DNA from: Makana argininalis_A
GTDB lineage: Bacteria; Pseudomonadota; Gammaproteobacteria; Enterobacterales; Enterobacteriaceae
Length of the DNA stretch: 64,000 nucleotides
Direction of reading: 5' to 3'
NCBI GenBank assembly: GCA_044442745.1
Contig: JBISJS010000001.1
Location: 213,301 to 277,300 of the forward strand
Numbering within the stretch: the stretch's first letter is position 1; every line of letters starts with the position of its first letter. A program made the translations under genes and the position numbers. Positions 36,728 to 45,814 of this stretch are shown here, piece after piece. The notes beneath the pieces are model-generated. The model was not told where the DNA came from and made no database searches. It worked only from the letters and a program-made list of their open reading frames with translations.

Positions 36728-39193
36728 ATGAAAGAAATATATATACATCAAGATATAGAAAAAAAAGTACAAAAATATTGGATTAAAAATAATACATTTA
36801 AATCTTTTGAAAATTTTAATAAAGAAAAATATTATTGTATTTCTATGATTCCTTATCCTTCTGGTAGTTTACATATGGGTCATGTTCGTAATTATACTAT
36901 TGGTGATGTTATATCTAGATATAATAGAATGATTGGTAAAAATGTTTTACAACCTATAGGTTGGGATGCATTTGGATTACCAGCAGAAAATGCTGCAATT
37001 AAAAATAATGTTTCACCATATGATTGGACTTGTGCAAATATTTTATTAATGAAAAAACAACTGAAATCTTTAGGTTTAGGATATGATTGGGATCGTGAAA
37101 TTAATACTTCTAGTCCTGAATATTATAAATGGGAACAATTATTTTTTATTAATTTATATAAAAAAAAATTAGTTTATAAGAAATATGTTGAAGTAAACTG
37201 GTGTCCTAAAGATAAAACAGTATTAGCAAATGAACAAGTAATTAATAATCATTGTTGGAGATGTGATTGTTTAGTAGAGATCAAAGAAATGTCACAATGG
37301 TTTTTAAAAATAACTAAATATGCTAATAGATTGTATAAAGATATTGAAAAATTAAATGGATGGCCCGAAAAAGTAAAAAATATGCAAAGAAATTGGATTG
37401 GTAAAATAGAATTAATGGAAATAACATTAAAAATTAAAAATTTAAAAAATGATATTAAAATATATACTAATTATCCAAATAGATTTATGGAAACTAAATA
37501 TTTATTTATATCTTTTAATAATTTTATTTCTAAATTTGTAGCATCTTACAATCATTTATTTTTTCATTTAATTAAATATTTTTATTCAAATAATATTTCT
37601 AATTCAAATAATTTTAATGTTAAAAAAAAATTTATTAAAACAGGTTTACATGCTATTAATCCTTTAAATGGTAACAAAATACCTATATGGTCTACTAATT
37701 TTAAATTAATAGATTATAATAATGGATCTGTTTTAGGATTTAATAAAATTTATTTTAATATATATAAAATAAAAAAAAGTAAATTTAAAAAAAATTTAAA
37801 TTCTATATCAAATTTATTAATTTTAAATAAAATAGGATGTTTTAAAACTAAATTTAAATTAAAAGACTGGTGTATTTCTAGGCAAAGATATTGGGGTGTT
37901 CCAATACCAATTTGGAAACTTAAAAATGGCAAAACTGTAACTGTACCTACAAATAAATTACCAATATTAATTTCAAAAAAAAAATATATAAAAAAAAATT
38001 TAAATAAAATTAAAAATAATTTTAAAAATTCTAAATATTATTATAAAGGTATTCCAGCTATTTGTGAAAATGATACATTTGATACATTTATGGAATCTTC
38101 ATGGTATTATATTAGATATACTTGTAATACATACAAAAAAAGTATGGTAAATATTAAAGCTGCCAACTATTGGTTACCTATAGATCAATATATTGGTGGT
38201 ATAGAACATGCAAATATGCATTTATTATATTTTAGATTTTATCATAAATTATTAAAAGATTTTGGATTAGTAAAAACTGATGAACCTGTTAAAAATTTAT
38301 TATGTCAAGGTATGGTGTTATCAGATGCATATTATTATTTAGATTCTAAAGGAAATAAAGAATGGATATCACCATTAAATATAAAAATAGAAAAAAATAA
38401 AGATGGAAAAATAATAAAATTTTTAGATAAACAAGGAAGATCTTTAATCTATGCAGGTTTGAGTAAAATGTCAAAATCTAAAAATAATGGTGTTGATCCA
38501 AGTAAAATTATTAAAAAATATGGTGCTGATACTTTGAGATTATTTATAATGTTTGCTGCACCAGTTGAAATGTCATTAACATGGAAAAAATTTAAATTAA
38601 AAGGGATAAATAAATTTTTAAAAAAACTTTGGTCTATAACATATAGACATATTAAACATGGAATAATAAAAAATATTAGTTTGACTAATTTAAATAATAA
38701 ACAAAAAAAATTTAGAAAAGAAATGTATAAAACTATTTATAAAGTTACATATGATATTGATAAAAAAAAATCTTTTAATACAGCTATATCTCATATAATG
38801 CAATTTATAAATAAAAAAATAAAATTTGATATATTTGATATTCAAGATAGAATTTTATTAAACGAAGCATTAATTAATATTCTTATTATCCTTTATCCAT
38901 TTACACCTCATATATGTTTTATATTATGGAAATATATTGGTTGTAAAGAAAATATAGACAATGCTATATGGCCAATTATAGATAAAAACTTGATTTTAGA
39001 TAAAAATATTTTATTAATTATTCAAATTAATGGTAAAGTACGTAGTAAAATTACTATTCCTAGAAAATTGAATATTATTTCAATCCGTAGTTTAGTTTTA
39101 CAAGATTATAAAATTAAAAATTTAATTAAAAAAAAAATCATAATTAAAGAAATATATATTCCATTTAAATTATTTAATTTAGTTACAAATTAA
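36728..39193 (+). CDS. leuS: Leucyl-tRNA synthetase with eroded editing domain
   Basis: Class I synthetase. HIGH reads HMGH (residues 49-52), KMSKS is at 580-584, and the catalytic core is well kept. The protein is 821 residues against 860 in E. coli; the loss is mainly in the CP1 editing insertion (about residues 225-382). There the threonine-rich motif TTRPDTF has become TNYPNRF (near 247-253), and the segment that holds VPGHDQRD with the key Asp in E. coli reads LGFNKIYF. The editing site therefore looks non-functional while charging should persist. AAGGA lies upstream of the ATG. Confidence 0.96.
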   Translation: MKEIYIHQDIEKKVQKYWIKNNTFKSFENFNKEKYYCISMIPYPSGSLHMGHVRNYTIGDVISRYNRMIGKNVLQPIGWDAFGLPAENAAIKNNVSPYDWTCANILLMKKQLKSLGLGYDWDREINTSSPEYYKWEQLFFINLYKKKLVYKKYVEVNWCPKDKTVLANEQVINNHCWRCDCLVEIKEMSQWFLKITKYANRLYKDIEKLNGWPEKVKNMQRNWIGKIELMEITLKIKNLKNDIKIYTNYPNRFMETKYLFISFNNFISKFVASYNHLFFHLIKYFYSNNISNSNNFNVKKKFIKTGLHAINPLNGNKIPIWSTNFKLIDYNNGSVLGFNKIYFNIYKIKKSKFKKNLNSISNLLILNKIGCFKTKFKLKDWCISRQRYWGVPIPIWKLKNGKTVTVPTNKLPILISKKKYIKKNLNKIKNNFKNSKYYYKGIPAICENDTFDTFMESSWYYIRYTCNTYKKSMVNIKAANYWLPIDQYIGGIEHANMHLLYFRFYHKLLKDFGLVKTDEPVKNLLCQGMVLSDAYYYLDSKGNKEWISPLNIKIEKNKDGKIIKFLDKQGRSLIYAGLSKMSKSKNNGVDPSKIIKKYGADTLRLFIMFAAPVEMSLTWKKFKLKGINKFLKKLWSITYRHIKHGIIKNISLTNLNNKQKKFRKEMYKTIYKVTYDIDKKKSFNTAISHIMQFINKKIKFDIFDIQDRILLNEALINILIILYPFTPHICFILWKYIGCKENIDNAIWPIIDKNLILDKNILLIIQINGKVRSKITIPRKLNIISIRSLVLQDYKIKNLIKKKIIIKEIYIPFKLFNLVTN

Positions 39194-39287
39194 ATATCTA
39201 TTTTTAGATATATTAAATTATTTTAATAAAAATAAAAAAATAATTTATAAAAATTTCAAAGAAAAATATTTAGGAATAAATATATTT

Positions 39288-40319
39288 ATGATTAATATTT
39301 GTGCATATGATTTAATTAAAAATTCTAAAAAATATTTTAGTAAATTATATTTAATATATGGTGAAAATCAATTTTTAATAGAAGAAAGTAAAAAACATAT
39401 TATTAAATTAGCAAAAAAAAAAAAATTCAAAATAAGATTAGATTTTATAATAAATTTAAAAACAAATTGGAAAAATATTTTTTTTTCTATCAAAGAAAAA
39501 AATTTATTTTATACAAATAAAATAATTATGATACAATTTAAAAATAAAATATATAATTCTATAATAGAAAAAGAACTTTTGAAGTTAATATTACTTATCA
39601 ATAAAAATTTATTAATAATTTTTGAAATTAATATTTTTAATACAACAATTTTAAATTCATTATGGTGTAAAAAAATTTTTAAAAATTTAATATTGATTAA
39701 TTGCTCTATTTTAAATAAAAATAATACGTTCAAATTGTTAAAAATTTATATTAAAAAAAAAAAAATATTAATAAATTATGATTCAGTTAATTATTTATAT
39801 AATTATTATGATGGAAATTTATTATTGATTAATAAATCATTAGATCGTCTCAAAATTATATTTAATAAAAAATTGATCAATTTAAAAGTTATTTCATATT
39901 CATTTGATAATATTTATGAAGTGAATTTAAATTATTTAATATATTCAATTATGTATGGAAATATTAATAATTCAAATAATATTTTAAATAAAATTAAGTA
40001 TGAATCAATTTCACCAATTTTAATTATTAGAATTATTCAAAATCATATAATTAAAATTATAAATATTAAAAAAAAAATAAATCAAATGACTTTAAATATA
40101 ATTTTTAAAATTAATAATATGCATAATATTAATTTTAAAAATATTTATAAAAAAATAATATTTAATTTCTCTTTTTTTGATTTATATAAAATATTAATTT
40201 TAATTCGTAAAATTGAATTTTTAATTAAAACCGACTATAAATACAAAGCTTGTAATGATATATTAAATATAATTTATATTTTTAGTAAAATTAAAATTCC
40301 ATTTTGTATTTTAAATTAA
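39288..40319 (+). CDS. holA: DNA polymerase III delta subunit
   Basis: Clamp-loader subunit that opens the beta clamp. The 343 residues equal the E. coli length. Conservation is low: the N-terminal KLYLIYGENQFLIEE matches the family, and order after leuS supports it (lptE, between them in E. coli, is absent). The rest is an Ile/Lys/Asn-rich helical protein. AGGAATAAA lies upstream of the ATG. Confidence 0.88.
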   Translation: MINICAYDLIKNSKKYFSKLYLIYGENQFLIEESKKHIIKLAKKKKFKIRLDFIINLKTNWKNIFFSIKEKNLFYTNKIIMIQFKNKIYNSIIEKELLKLILLINKNLLIIFEINIFNTTILNSLWCKKIFKNLILINCSILNKNNTFKLLKIYIKKKKILINYDSVNYLYNYYDGNLLLINKSLDRLKIIFNKKLINLKVISYSFDNIYEVNLNYLIYSIMYGNINNSNNILNKIKYESISPILIIRIIQNHIIKIINIKKKINQMTLNIIFKINNMHNINFKNIYKKIIFNFSFFDLYKILILIRKIEFLIKTDYKYKACNDILNIIYIFSKIKIPFCILN

Positions 40320-40380
40320 TTTTAAAAAACAATAATTTTTTTAAAAAAATGAAATTTAATTAAGTATAAAGGAAAATAAA

Positions 40381-40563
40381 ATGGCTGTTCAAAAAAGTAA
40401 ATGTACTAGATCTAAAAGAGGTATGAGAAGATCACATGATGCATTATCATATTTTGTTTCTTTAACAACTGATAAAATTTCAGGGGAAATTCATTTACGT
40501 CATCATATATCTAAAAATGGTTTTTATAAAGGTAAAAAAATAATAATTAAAAAAAATAATTAA
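40381..40563 (+). CDS. rpmF: 50S ribosomal protein L32
   Basis: Small ribosomal protein, 60 residues (E. coli 57), beginning MAVQKSKCTRSKRGMRRSHD, a clear L32. AAAGGAAA precedes the ATG. In E. coli it heads rpmF-plsX-fabH-fabD-fabG-acpP; here plsX and fabH are gone and fabD follows after about 55 bases. Confidence 0.97.
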   Translation: MAVQKSKCTRSKRGMRRSHDALSYFVSLTTDKISGEIHLRHHISKNGFYKGKKIIIKKNN

Positions 40564-40617
40564 AAAAATAATAATTACAAAACATTAAATAAATTTAATT
40601 TTAAAAAAGTAAAAAAT

Positions 40618-41561
40618 ATGAATATATTTTCAATAGTTTTTCCTGGTCAAGGATATCATAAAAAAAAATATTATTAGATTTAAAAAAAAAATACAAAATA
40701 ATTAAAGATACATTTGATGAAGCTTCTACATTTTTAGGATATGATATATATAAAATTATAGATAATAAAACTGAAAATTTTTATTTAACTTATAAAGCTG
40801 AAATAGCATTGTTAGTATCATCAATATCAATATGGAAATTATGGAAAGAAATTATAGGTATTAATCCAAATGTAATTGCCGGACATAGTTTAGGAGAATA
40901 TTCATGTTTAATATGTTCTGGTGTTTTAAAATTTACAGAAACATTAAAATTAGTAGAAGAAAGAGGTAAAATAATAAGAAATTTAATTCCATATAAACAA
41001 GGATTAATGGCAGCTATTATAGGTATAAATAAAAAATATGTTTATCATGCATGTAAAAAAGCATCAAAAGAAGGAATAGTATTTCCTGCAATTTTTAATA
41101 ATAAAAATCAAATAATAATTTCAGGACATAAAACAGCAGTAAAAAGAGCTATTACAATATGTTATAAATTTGGAGCTCTAAAAGCTTTTTTATTACCTAT
41201 TTGTTTTCCTTTTCATTCTTATTTAATGAAACCAGTATCGTTAAAATTATCAAAAATTTTAAATAAATATAATTTAATTACTCCAAAAATCCCATTTGTA
41301 AATAATATAAGTTTTTCTTGTGAAAAAAATATAAATTTAATTAAAAAATCATTAATATATCAAATATATAAACCATTAAATTGGATTAATATTATCAAAT
41401 ATATTTCACAAAGAGGTGTAAAAATAATATTAGAATTTGGACCAGGAAATATACTTACTAAAATTAATAAAAATATAGTAAAAAACATAGAATGTATTTC
41501 TATTAATAATATTAATTCTTTTAATCAAGCTTTTGTTAAAATAAATAAGGATATTTTATGA
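40618..41561 (+). CDS. fabD: Malonyl-CoA:ACP transacylase, frameshifted at an A9 tract
   Basis: Loads malonyl groups onto acyl carrier protein. From ATG 40618 the frame reads MNIFSIVFPGQGYH, enters nine A residues (40660-40668) and stops at TAG 40675. One extra A would join it to the second frame, ILLDLKKKYKIIKDTF onwards, giving 314 residues (E. coli 309) and exactly the E. coli spacing (19 residues) from PGQG to the conserved TF. Downstream all is intact: AGHSLGEYS with the catalytic Ser, the GHKTAVKRA segment, the catalytic His in PFHSYLM, and the FGPGN end. The stop overlaps the fabG start (ATGA). It is either rescued by polymerase slippage on the A tract, a fresh pseudogene, or a homopolymer sequencing error. 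Confidence 0.9.
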
Positions 41562-42292
41562 ATTTTAAAAATAAAATTGTATTAATAACAGGCGCAAGAA
41601 AAGGAATTGGTTTATCAATAGTTAAAAAATTTTTAATATTAGGTGCATTTATAATTGGAACATCTAAAAGTTGTTCAGGGGTAAATTTTATAAATAAATA
41701 TTTAGGAAAAAAAGGAGTAGGGATTAAATTAAATGTAACAAAAAAAAAATCAATTAAAAATTTTCTAAAAAAAATCAGAACTGAATTTAAATATATAGAT
41801 ATACTAATTAATAATATTGGTATTATTTTTGATAATTTATTATTAAATATGAAAGAACATGATTGGAGATCTGTTATAGATATTAATCTAAATTCAGTAT
41901 TTTTAATATCTAAATATATCATAAAACTTATGATTAAAAAAAAATATGGTAGAATAATAAATATAGGATCTTTTATTGGATCAATTGGAAATATTGGACA
42001 ATCAAATTATTCTGCTTCTAAAGCTGGTTTAATTGGATTAAGTAAATCTTTATCTTATGAAGTTGCCTCTATGGGAATAACAGTAAATGTTATTTCTCCA
42101 GGTTTTATAATTACTGACATGACAAAATCATTAACATTAAATAAACGTAAATATTTTTTATCTAAGATACCTATGAATAGATTTGGTTTACCTGAAGAAA
42201 TATCCAATGTAGTAATTTTTATAGCTTCTGAAGAATCATCTTATATTACTGGTGAAGTAATAAATGTTAATGGTGGAATTTGTTTAATTTAA
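41558..42292 (+). CDS. fabG: 3-oxoacyl-ACP reductase
   Basis: NADPH-dependent reductase of fatty-acid elongation. The 244 residues equal E. coli FabG. The cofactor motif is TGARKGIG (about 10-17), NNIGI follows, and the catalytic Ser-Tyr-Lys set is in IGSFIGSIGNIGQSNYSASKAG. It ends NVNGGICLI. Its ATG overlaps the fabD stop, so translation is probably coupled to ribosomes finishing fabD; this gives selection a reason to keep the fabD tail readable. Confidence 0.97.
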   Translation: MNFKNKIVLITGARKGIGLSIVKKFLILGAFIIGTSKSCSGVNFINKYLGKKGVGIKLNVTKKKSIKNFLKKIRTEFKYIDILINNIGIIFDNLLLNMKEHDWRSVIDINLNSVFLISKYIIKLMIKKKYGRIINIGSFIGSIGNIGQSNYSASKAGLIGLSKSLSYEVASMGITVNVISPGFIITDMTKSLTLNKRKYFLSKIPMNRFGLPEEISNVVIFIASEESSYITGEVINVNGGICLI

Positions 42293-42345
42293 AAAATAAA
42301 ATTAATTTAATTTAAATATTAAAATATATAAATTGGAATTAAATA

Positions 42346-42591
42346 ATGAATAATATAAAAGATAAAGTTAAAAAAATAGTTTCTAAACAATTTGGTATTA
42401 AAAAAATAAATATTTCTAATAAGATATCATTAAGAAACGATTTAGGTGCTGATTCTCTTGATATGATAGAGCTAATAATGTCTTTAGAAGAAAACTTTAA
42501 TATAATCATTACAGATGATGAATCTGAAAAACTAAATACAATAAAAGAATTAATTAATTTAATAAAATCAAAATTAAAAAATAATTTATAA
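42346..42591 (+). CDS. acpP: Acyl carrier protein
   Basis: Carries growing acyl chains on a phosphopantetheine arm attached to Ser37 in GADSLDMIELIM. The 81 residues (E. coli 78) are acidic through helix II and IITDDESEK. fabF, which usually follows, is missing. Octanoyl-ACP is also the substrate of LipB. Confidence 0.96.
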   Translation: MNNIKDKVKKIVSKQFGIKKINISNKISLRNDLGADSLDMIELIMSLEENFNIIITDDESEKLNTIKELINLIKSKLKNNL

Positions 42592-42672
42592 AATATAAAT
42601 TTTATAAATTATATTAATTAATTTAACATATTAAAATAAAATTTTTTATAATTAAATGTATTTATTACATAA

Positions 42673-42742
42673 AATATTTTATATAATTAAAAAATTATAA
42701 ATTATATTAATAATTTATAATTTTTTAATTATATAAAATATT
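42673..42742. repeat. 33-bp A/T inverted repeat upstream of tgt
   Basis: Arms 42673-42705 and 42710-42742 pair perfectly around the four-base loop ATTA; all bases are A or T. It lies in the 175-base acpP-tgt spacer, about 25 bases before the tgt start. It may terminate the fab transcript or structure the tgt leader; it lacks the following T-run of a classical terminator. Confidence 0.9.
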
Positions 42743-42766
42743 AAATATGTTTATATTGGATATAAA

Positions 42767-43873
42767 ATGAAATTTAATATATTAAAAACTTATGGTAAAG
42801 CAAGAAGAGGAAAATTAATTTTCAATAAATGTAATATAGATACACCAACTTTTATGCCTGTATGTACTTATGGATCTTTAAAAAGTTTAACAAATAAAGA
42901 AATAAAAGAAACAGGAACTAAAATATTATCTAGTAATTCTTTTCATTTATTTTCAAAACCAGGCAAGGAAGTTATTAAACAACATTATAGTCTGCATGAT
43001 TTTATGAAATGGCCTGGTTTGATATTAACAGATTCTGGCGGTTTTCAAATTTTTAGTTTAAATAAAATTAATAAAGTTACTGAACAAGGTGTATATTTTA
43101 AAAATCCTCATAATGGTGAAAAAATATTTTTAACTCCAGAAAAATCTATTGAAATACAAAATGATTTAAAATCTGATATTATTATGATTTTAGATGAATG
43201 TATATCATATAAATCTAATTTTGAATATTCTAAAAAATCAATGGAAATGTCTTTAAGATGGGCATATAGAAGTAAAAAATATTATGATAAAATAAAAAAA
43301 TCTAGTGCGTTATTTGCTATAATACAAGGCAGCATGTATGAAGAACTTAGATATATTTCACTGAAAAATCTTGTAGAAATGGGTTATGATGGTTATGCAA
43401 TAGGTGGTTTAGCAGTAGGTGAAAGCAAATTAGATATGTTTAATATTTTAAAAAAAATATGTTATTTAATTCCTTTTAATAAACCTCGTTATTTAATGGG
43501 TGTAGGAAAACCTGAAGATTTAATAGAATGTGTAAATATGGGGGTTGATTTATTTGATTGTGTAATTCCAACAAGAAATGCTAGAAATGGTTATCTTTTT
43601 ACTAATTATGGAGTTTTAAATATTAAAAATTCTAAATTTAAAAAAGATAATAATCCTATAGATATAGAATGTAAATGTTTTACTTGTATAAATTATAATA
43701 AATCATATATTTATCATCTTTATAAATGTAAAGATACTTTATTTTACCGTTTAAATACTATACATAATTTATATTATTATCAAATGTTGATGAAAAATAT
43801 ACGTAAATCTATAGATAATAATATATTAGAAAAATTCATAAATGAATTTTATTTAAAAAAATTAAAATATTAA
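42767..43873 (+). CDS. tgt: Queuine tRNA-ribosyltransferase
   Basis: Exchanges guanine 34 for preQ1 in tRNAs with GUN anticodons. The 368 residues (E. coli 375) keep the Asp in DSGGFQIFSL, the nucleophile Asp in DCVIPTRNARNG and the zinc site CKCFTC with the distal His. tRNA-Asp (GUC) and tRNA-Asn (GUU) in this window are expected substrates. The neighbouring queA and yajC of E. coli are absent. GGAT precedes the ATG. Confidence 0.97.
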   Translation: MKFNILKTYGKARRGKLIFNKCNIDTPTFMPVCTYGSLKSLTNKEIKETGTKILSSNSFHLFSKPGKEVIKQHYSLHDFMKWPGLILTDSGGFQIFSLNKINKVTEQGVYFKNPHNGEKIFLTPEKSIEIQNDLKSDIIMILDECISYKSNFEYSKKSMEMSLRWAYRSKKYYDKIKKSSALFAIIQGSMYEELRYISLKNLVEMGYDGYAIGGLAVGESKLDMFNILKKICYLIPFNKPRYLMGVGKPEDLIECVNMGVDLFDCVIPTRNARNGYLFTNYGVLNIKNSKFKKDNNPIDIECKCFTCINYNKSYIYHLYKCKDTLFYRLNTIHNLYYYQMLMKNIRKSIDNNILEKFINEFYLKKLKY

Positions 43874-43893
43874 TTTTATTTTATGAGGGTTAT

Positions 43894-44211
43894 ATGATTT
43901 ATAGTAAATTTGGAATAGGTCAACAAATTAGACACAGATTACTTGGATATTTGGGTGTTATTATAGATGTAGATCCTGAATATTCTTTAGAAAAACCTAA
44001 ATCTAATGATATTTTATATGAAGAAAAACTAAGATTTTATCCATGGTATCATGTTGTTATGGAAAGTGAAGATGGAAAACAAGTTCATGCTTATTTAGCA
44101 GAATCTCAAATAAGATATGAATCTTTCATTATTCATCCTGATCATCCTTTATTAGATGAATTATCTAAAATAATTAGTTTACAAATTTTATCTAATAAAA
44201 TTAAAAATTAA
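43894..44211 (+). CDS. hspQ: Heat shock protein HspQ
   Basis: Small hemimethylated-DNA-binding-domain protein (YccV), in E. coli a heat-shock protein and specificity factor for Lon. The 105 residues equal E. coli HspQ: SKFGIGQQIRHRLLGYLGV, PWYHVVMESEDG and YLAESQI are near identical. GAGGG precedes the ATG. Its end overlaps the nusB stop by four bases on the opposite strand. Retention together with Lon may reflect their partnership. Confidence 0.95.
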   Translation: MIYSKFGIGQQIRHRLLGYLGVIIDVDPEYSLEKPKSNDILYEEKLRFYPWYHVVMESEDGKQVHAYLAESQIRYESFIIHPDHPLLDELSKIISLQILSNKIKN

Positions 44212-44633
44212 TAATTATTAATTAAGCGAATTTCTTTTGATGCTTTATCTAAAATAACATTAATTAATTTATAACTTTTGTATGATCCATAAATTTTTAC
44301 TATTTCTATTGCTTCATTTATTGATACTTTATATGGAATATCTTCTCTTTTAAATAATTCAAATAAAGCAGTTCTTAATATTGCAATTTCTACATGACCT
44401 ATTGATTTAATATTTATTATAATGTATGACTTTATTTTTTTATCTATAAATTTAACGTTTTTAATTACACCTAAATATATTTCTCTAAAATATTTTGTAT
44501 CTAAATATAAAACATTTAATTTAGATATAAATTGTTTTTCTATATCATATTTATTATTTTTTGATAATTGCCAAGAATAAAGTGCTTGTATTATATAAAT
44601 TCTTGCACGACGTCTTGATAATTTTTTTAACAT
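44208..44633 (-). CDS. nusB: Transcription antitermination factor NusB
   Basis: Binds boxA with S10 to allow rRNA antitermination. The 141 residues (E. coli 139) begin LSRRRARIYIIQALYSWQLS and contain the typical RTALFELFKREDIPYKVSIN and the NEAIEIVKIYG stretch. The usual rib genes next to it are absent. It is convergent with hspQ. Confidence 0.96.
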   Translation of the reverse strand: MLKKLSRRRARIYIIQALYSWQLSKNNKYDIEKQFISKLNVLYLDTKYFREIYLGVIKNVKFIDKKIKSYIIINIKSIGHVEIAILRTALFELFKREDIPYKVSINEAIEIVKIYGSYKSYKLINVILDKASKEIRLINNY

Positions 44634-44799
44634 TATATCTTCTTGATATTTAAAATTAATTTAAATAATTAATATTATTAATATATATAAATATTATATA
44701 TATTTATATATATTTGTATATAAATGTATAAAATAAATTAATATTACTATATTATATAAATTAAATTGTTTTTATTAAAATATTAAAAGGAAAAAATAA

Positions 44800-45759
44800 A
44801 TGAGTATTGCATTAATTATTAGCACTCATGGTTTGTCCGCAAAATATATGCTTAATACAGTTGAAATGATTTTAGGCAAACAAAAAAATGTTGAATGTGT
44901 TGATTTTGTTTCTGGAGAGGGTTCTGACGATTTATTTAAAAAATATAATTTATGTATATCAAATTTATCAATTAATCATGGTCTTATCTTTTTAGTTGAT
45001 ATATGGGGAGGTAGTCCTTTTAATACCGCAAGCCGTATTGCAATTAACAATATTAATATTGAAGTTATTTCTGGAGTAAATATACCAATGTTAATTGAAA
45101 TATTTATGTCTAGAAATGAAATTATTTCTTTAAAAAAAATATCATTAAAAGCTATTAAAACAGGAATAAATGGAATAAAAACATTAAAATATTTAAAATT
45201 ATTAAATAAAAAAGAAACTACATCTATTATTAGAAATAAAATAAACACAAATAAAAATAAAAATTATATGAATATTGTTTTAGCTAGAATTGATGATAGA
45301 TTAATACATGGACAAGTGGTAACTTCATGGACTAAAGAAACTAAAATAAATAGAATTATTGTTATAAGTGATGAAGTTGATGCTGATAAAAATAGAAAAA
45401 ATTTACTTATTCAAGTTGCCCCACCTGGAATCACATCACATGTAATTAATATAGCAAAATCTATCAGAGTATTTAATAACCCTAAATATGCTAATGATAG
45501 AGTTATGTTGTTATTTAATAACCCATCTGATGTTTTAAGTGTAATAGAAAAAGGCATTAAAATTAAATCTATTAATATAGGTGGAATGTCTTATAATAAA
45601 AATAAAATTCAAATAAATAATGCTATTTCTGTTGATAAAAAAGATATTATTGCTTTTAAAAAATTAAATAAATTAGGAATTGAATTAGAAGTAAGAAAAG
45701 TTTATAAAGATACATCTCTAAATTTAATAAATTTAATTAAAAATTTATCAATTTATTAA
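44800..45759 (+). CDS. manX: Mannose-family PTS enzyme IIAB
   Basis: Cytoplasmic phosphotransfer subunit: the IIA domain takes phosphate from HPr on His10 (ISTHG), the IIB domain passes it to sugar via His170 (RLIHGQV). The 319 residues (E. coli 323) keep both His and NVGGM-like NIGGMSY. The Ala/Pro-rich linker of E. coli is replaced by a Lys/Asn-rich one around 135-155. AAAAGGA lies before the ATG. It is the first gene of manXYZ; substrates of the family are mannose, glucose and amino sugars. Confidence 0.97.
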   Translation: MSIALIISTHGLSAKYMLNTVEMILGKQKNVECVDFVSGEGSDDLFKKYNLCISNLSINHGLIFLVDIWGGSPFNTASRIAINNINIEVISGVNIPMLIEIFMSRNEIISLKKISLKAIKTGINGIKTLKYLKLLNKKETTSIIRNKINTNKNKNYMNIVLARIDDRLIHGQVVTSWTKETKINRIIVISDEVDADKNRKNLLIQVAPPGITSHVINIAKSIRVFNNPKYANDRVMLLFNNPSDVLSVIEKGIKIKSINIGGMSYNKNKIQINNAISVDKKDIIAFKKLNKLGIELEVRKVYKDTSLNLINLIKNLSIY

Positions 45760-45776
45760 AAATTATTTTTAAATTT

Positions 45777-45804
45777 TTTAATTTTTAAATATTTAAAAAT
45801 TAAA
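45777..45804. repeat. 28-bp A/T palindrome before manY
   Basis: Perfect palindrome of 14-base arms without spacer whose right end merges with the AAAGGA ribosome site of manY. It could modulate manY translation or mark an intercistronic RNA processing point. The length is near the upper limit of chance in A/T-only DNA. Confidence 0.6.
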
Positions 45805-45814
45805 GGAATATTAT

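Noticed and set aside
41536..41922. 128-codon open frame on the minus strand
   Set aside because: It lies antisense to fabG, whose motifs are all present on the plus strand; no homology or ribosome site.
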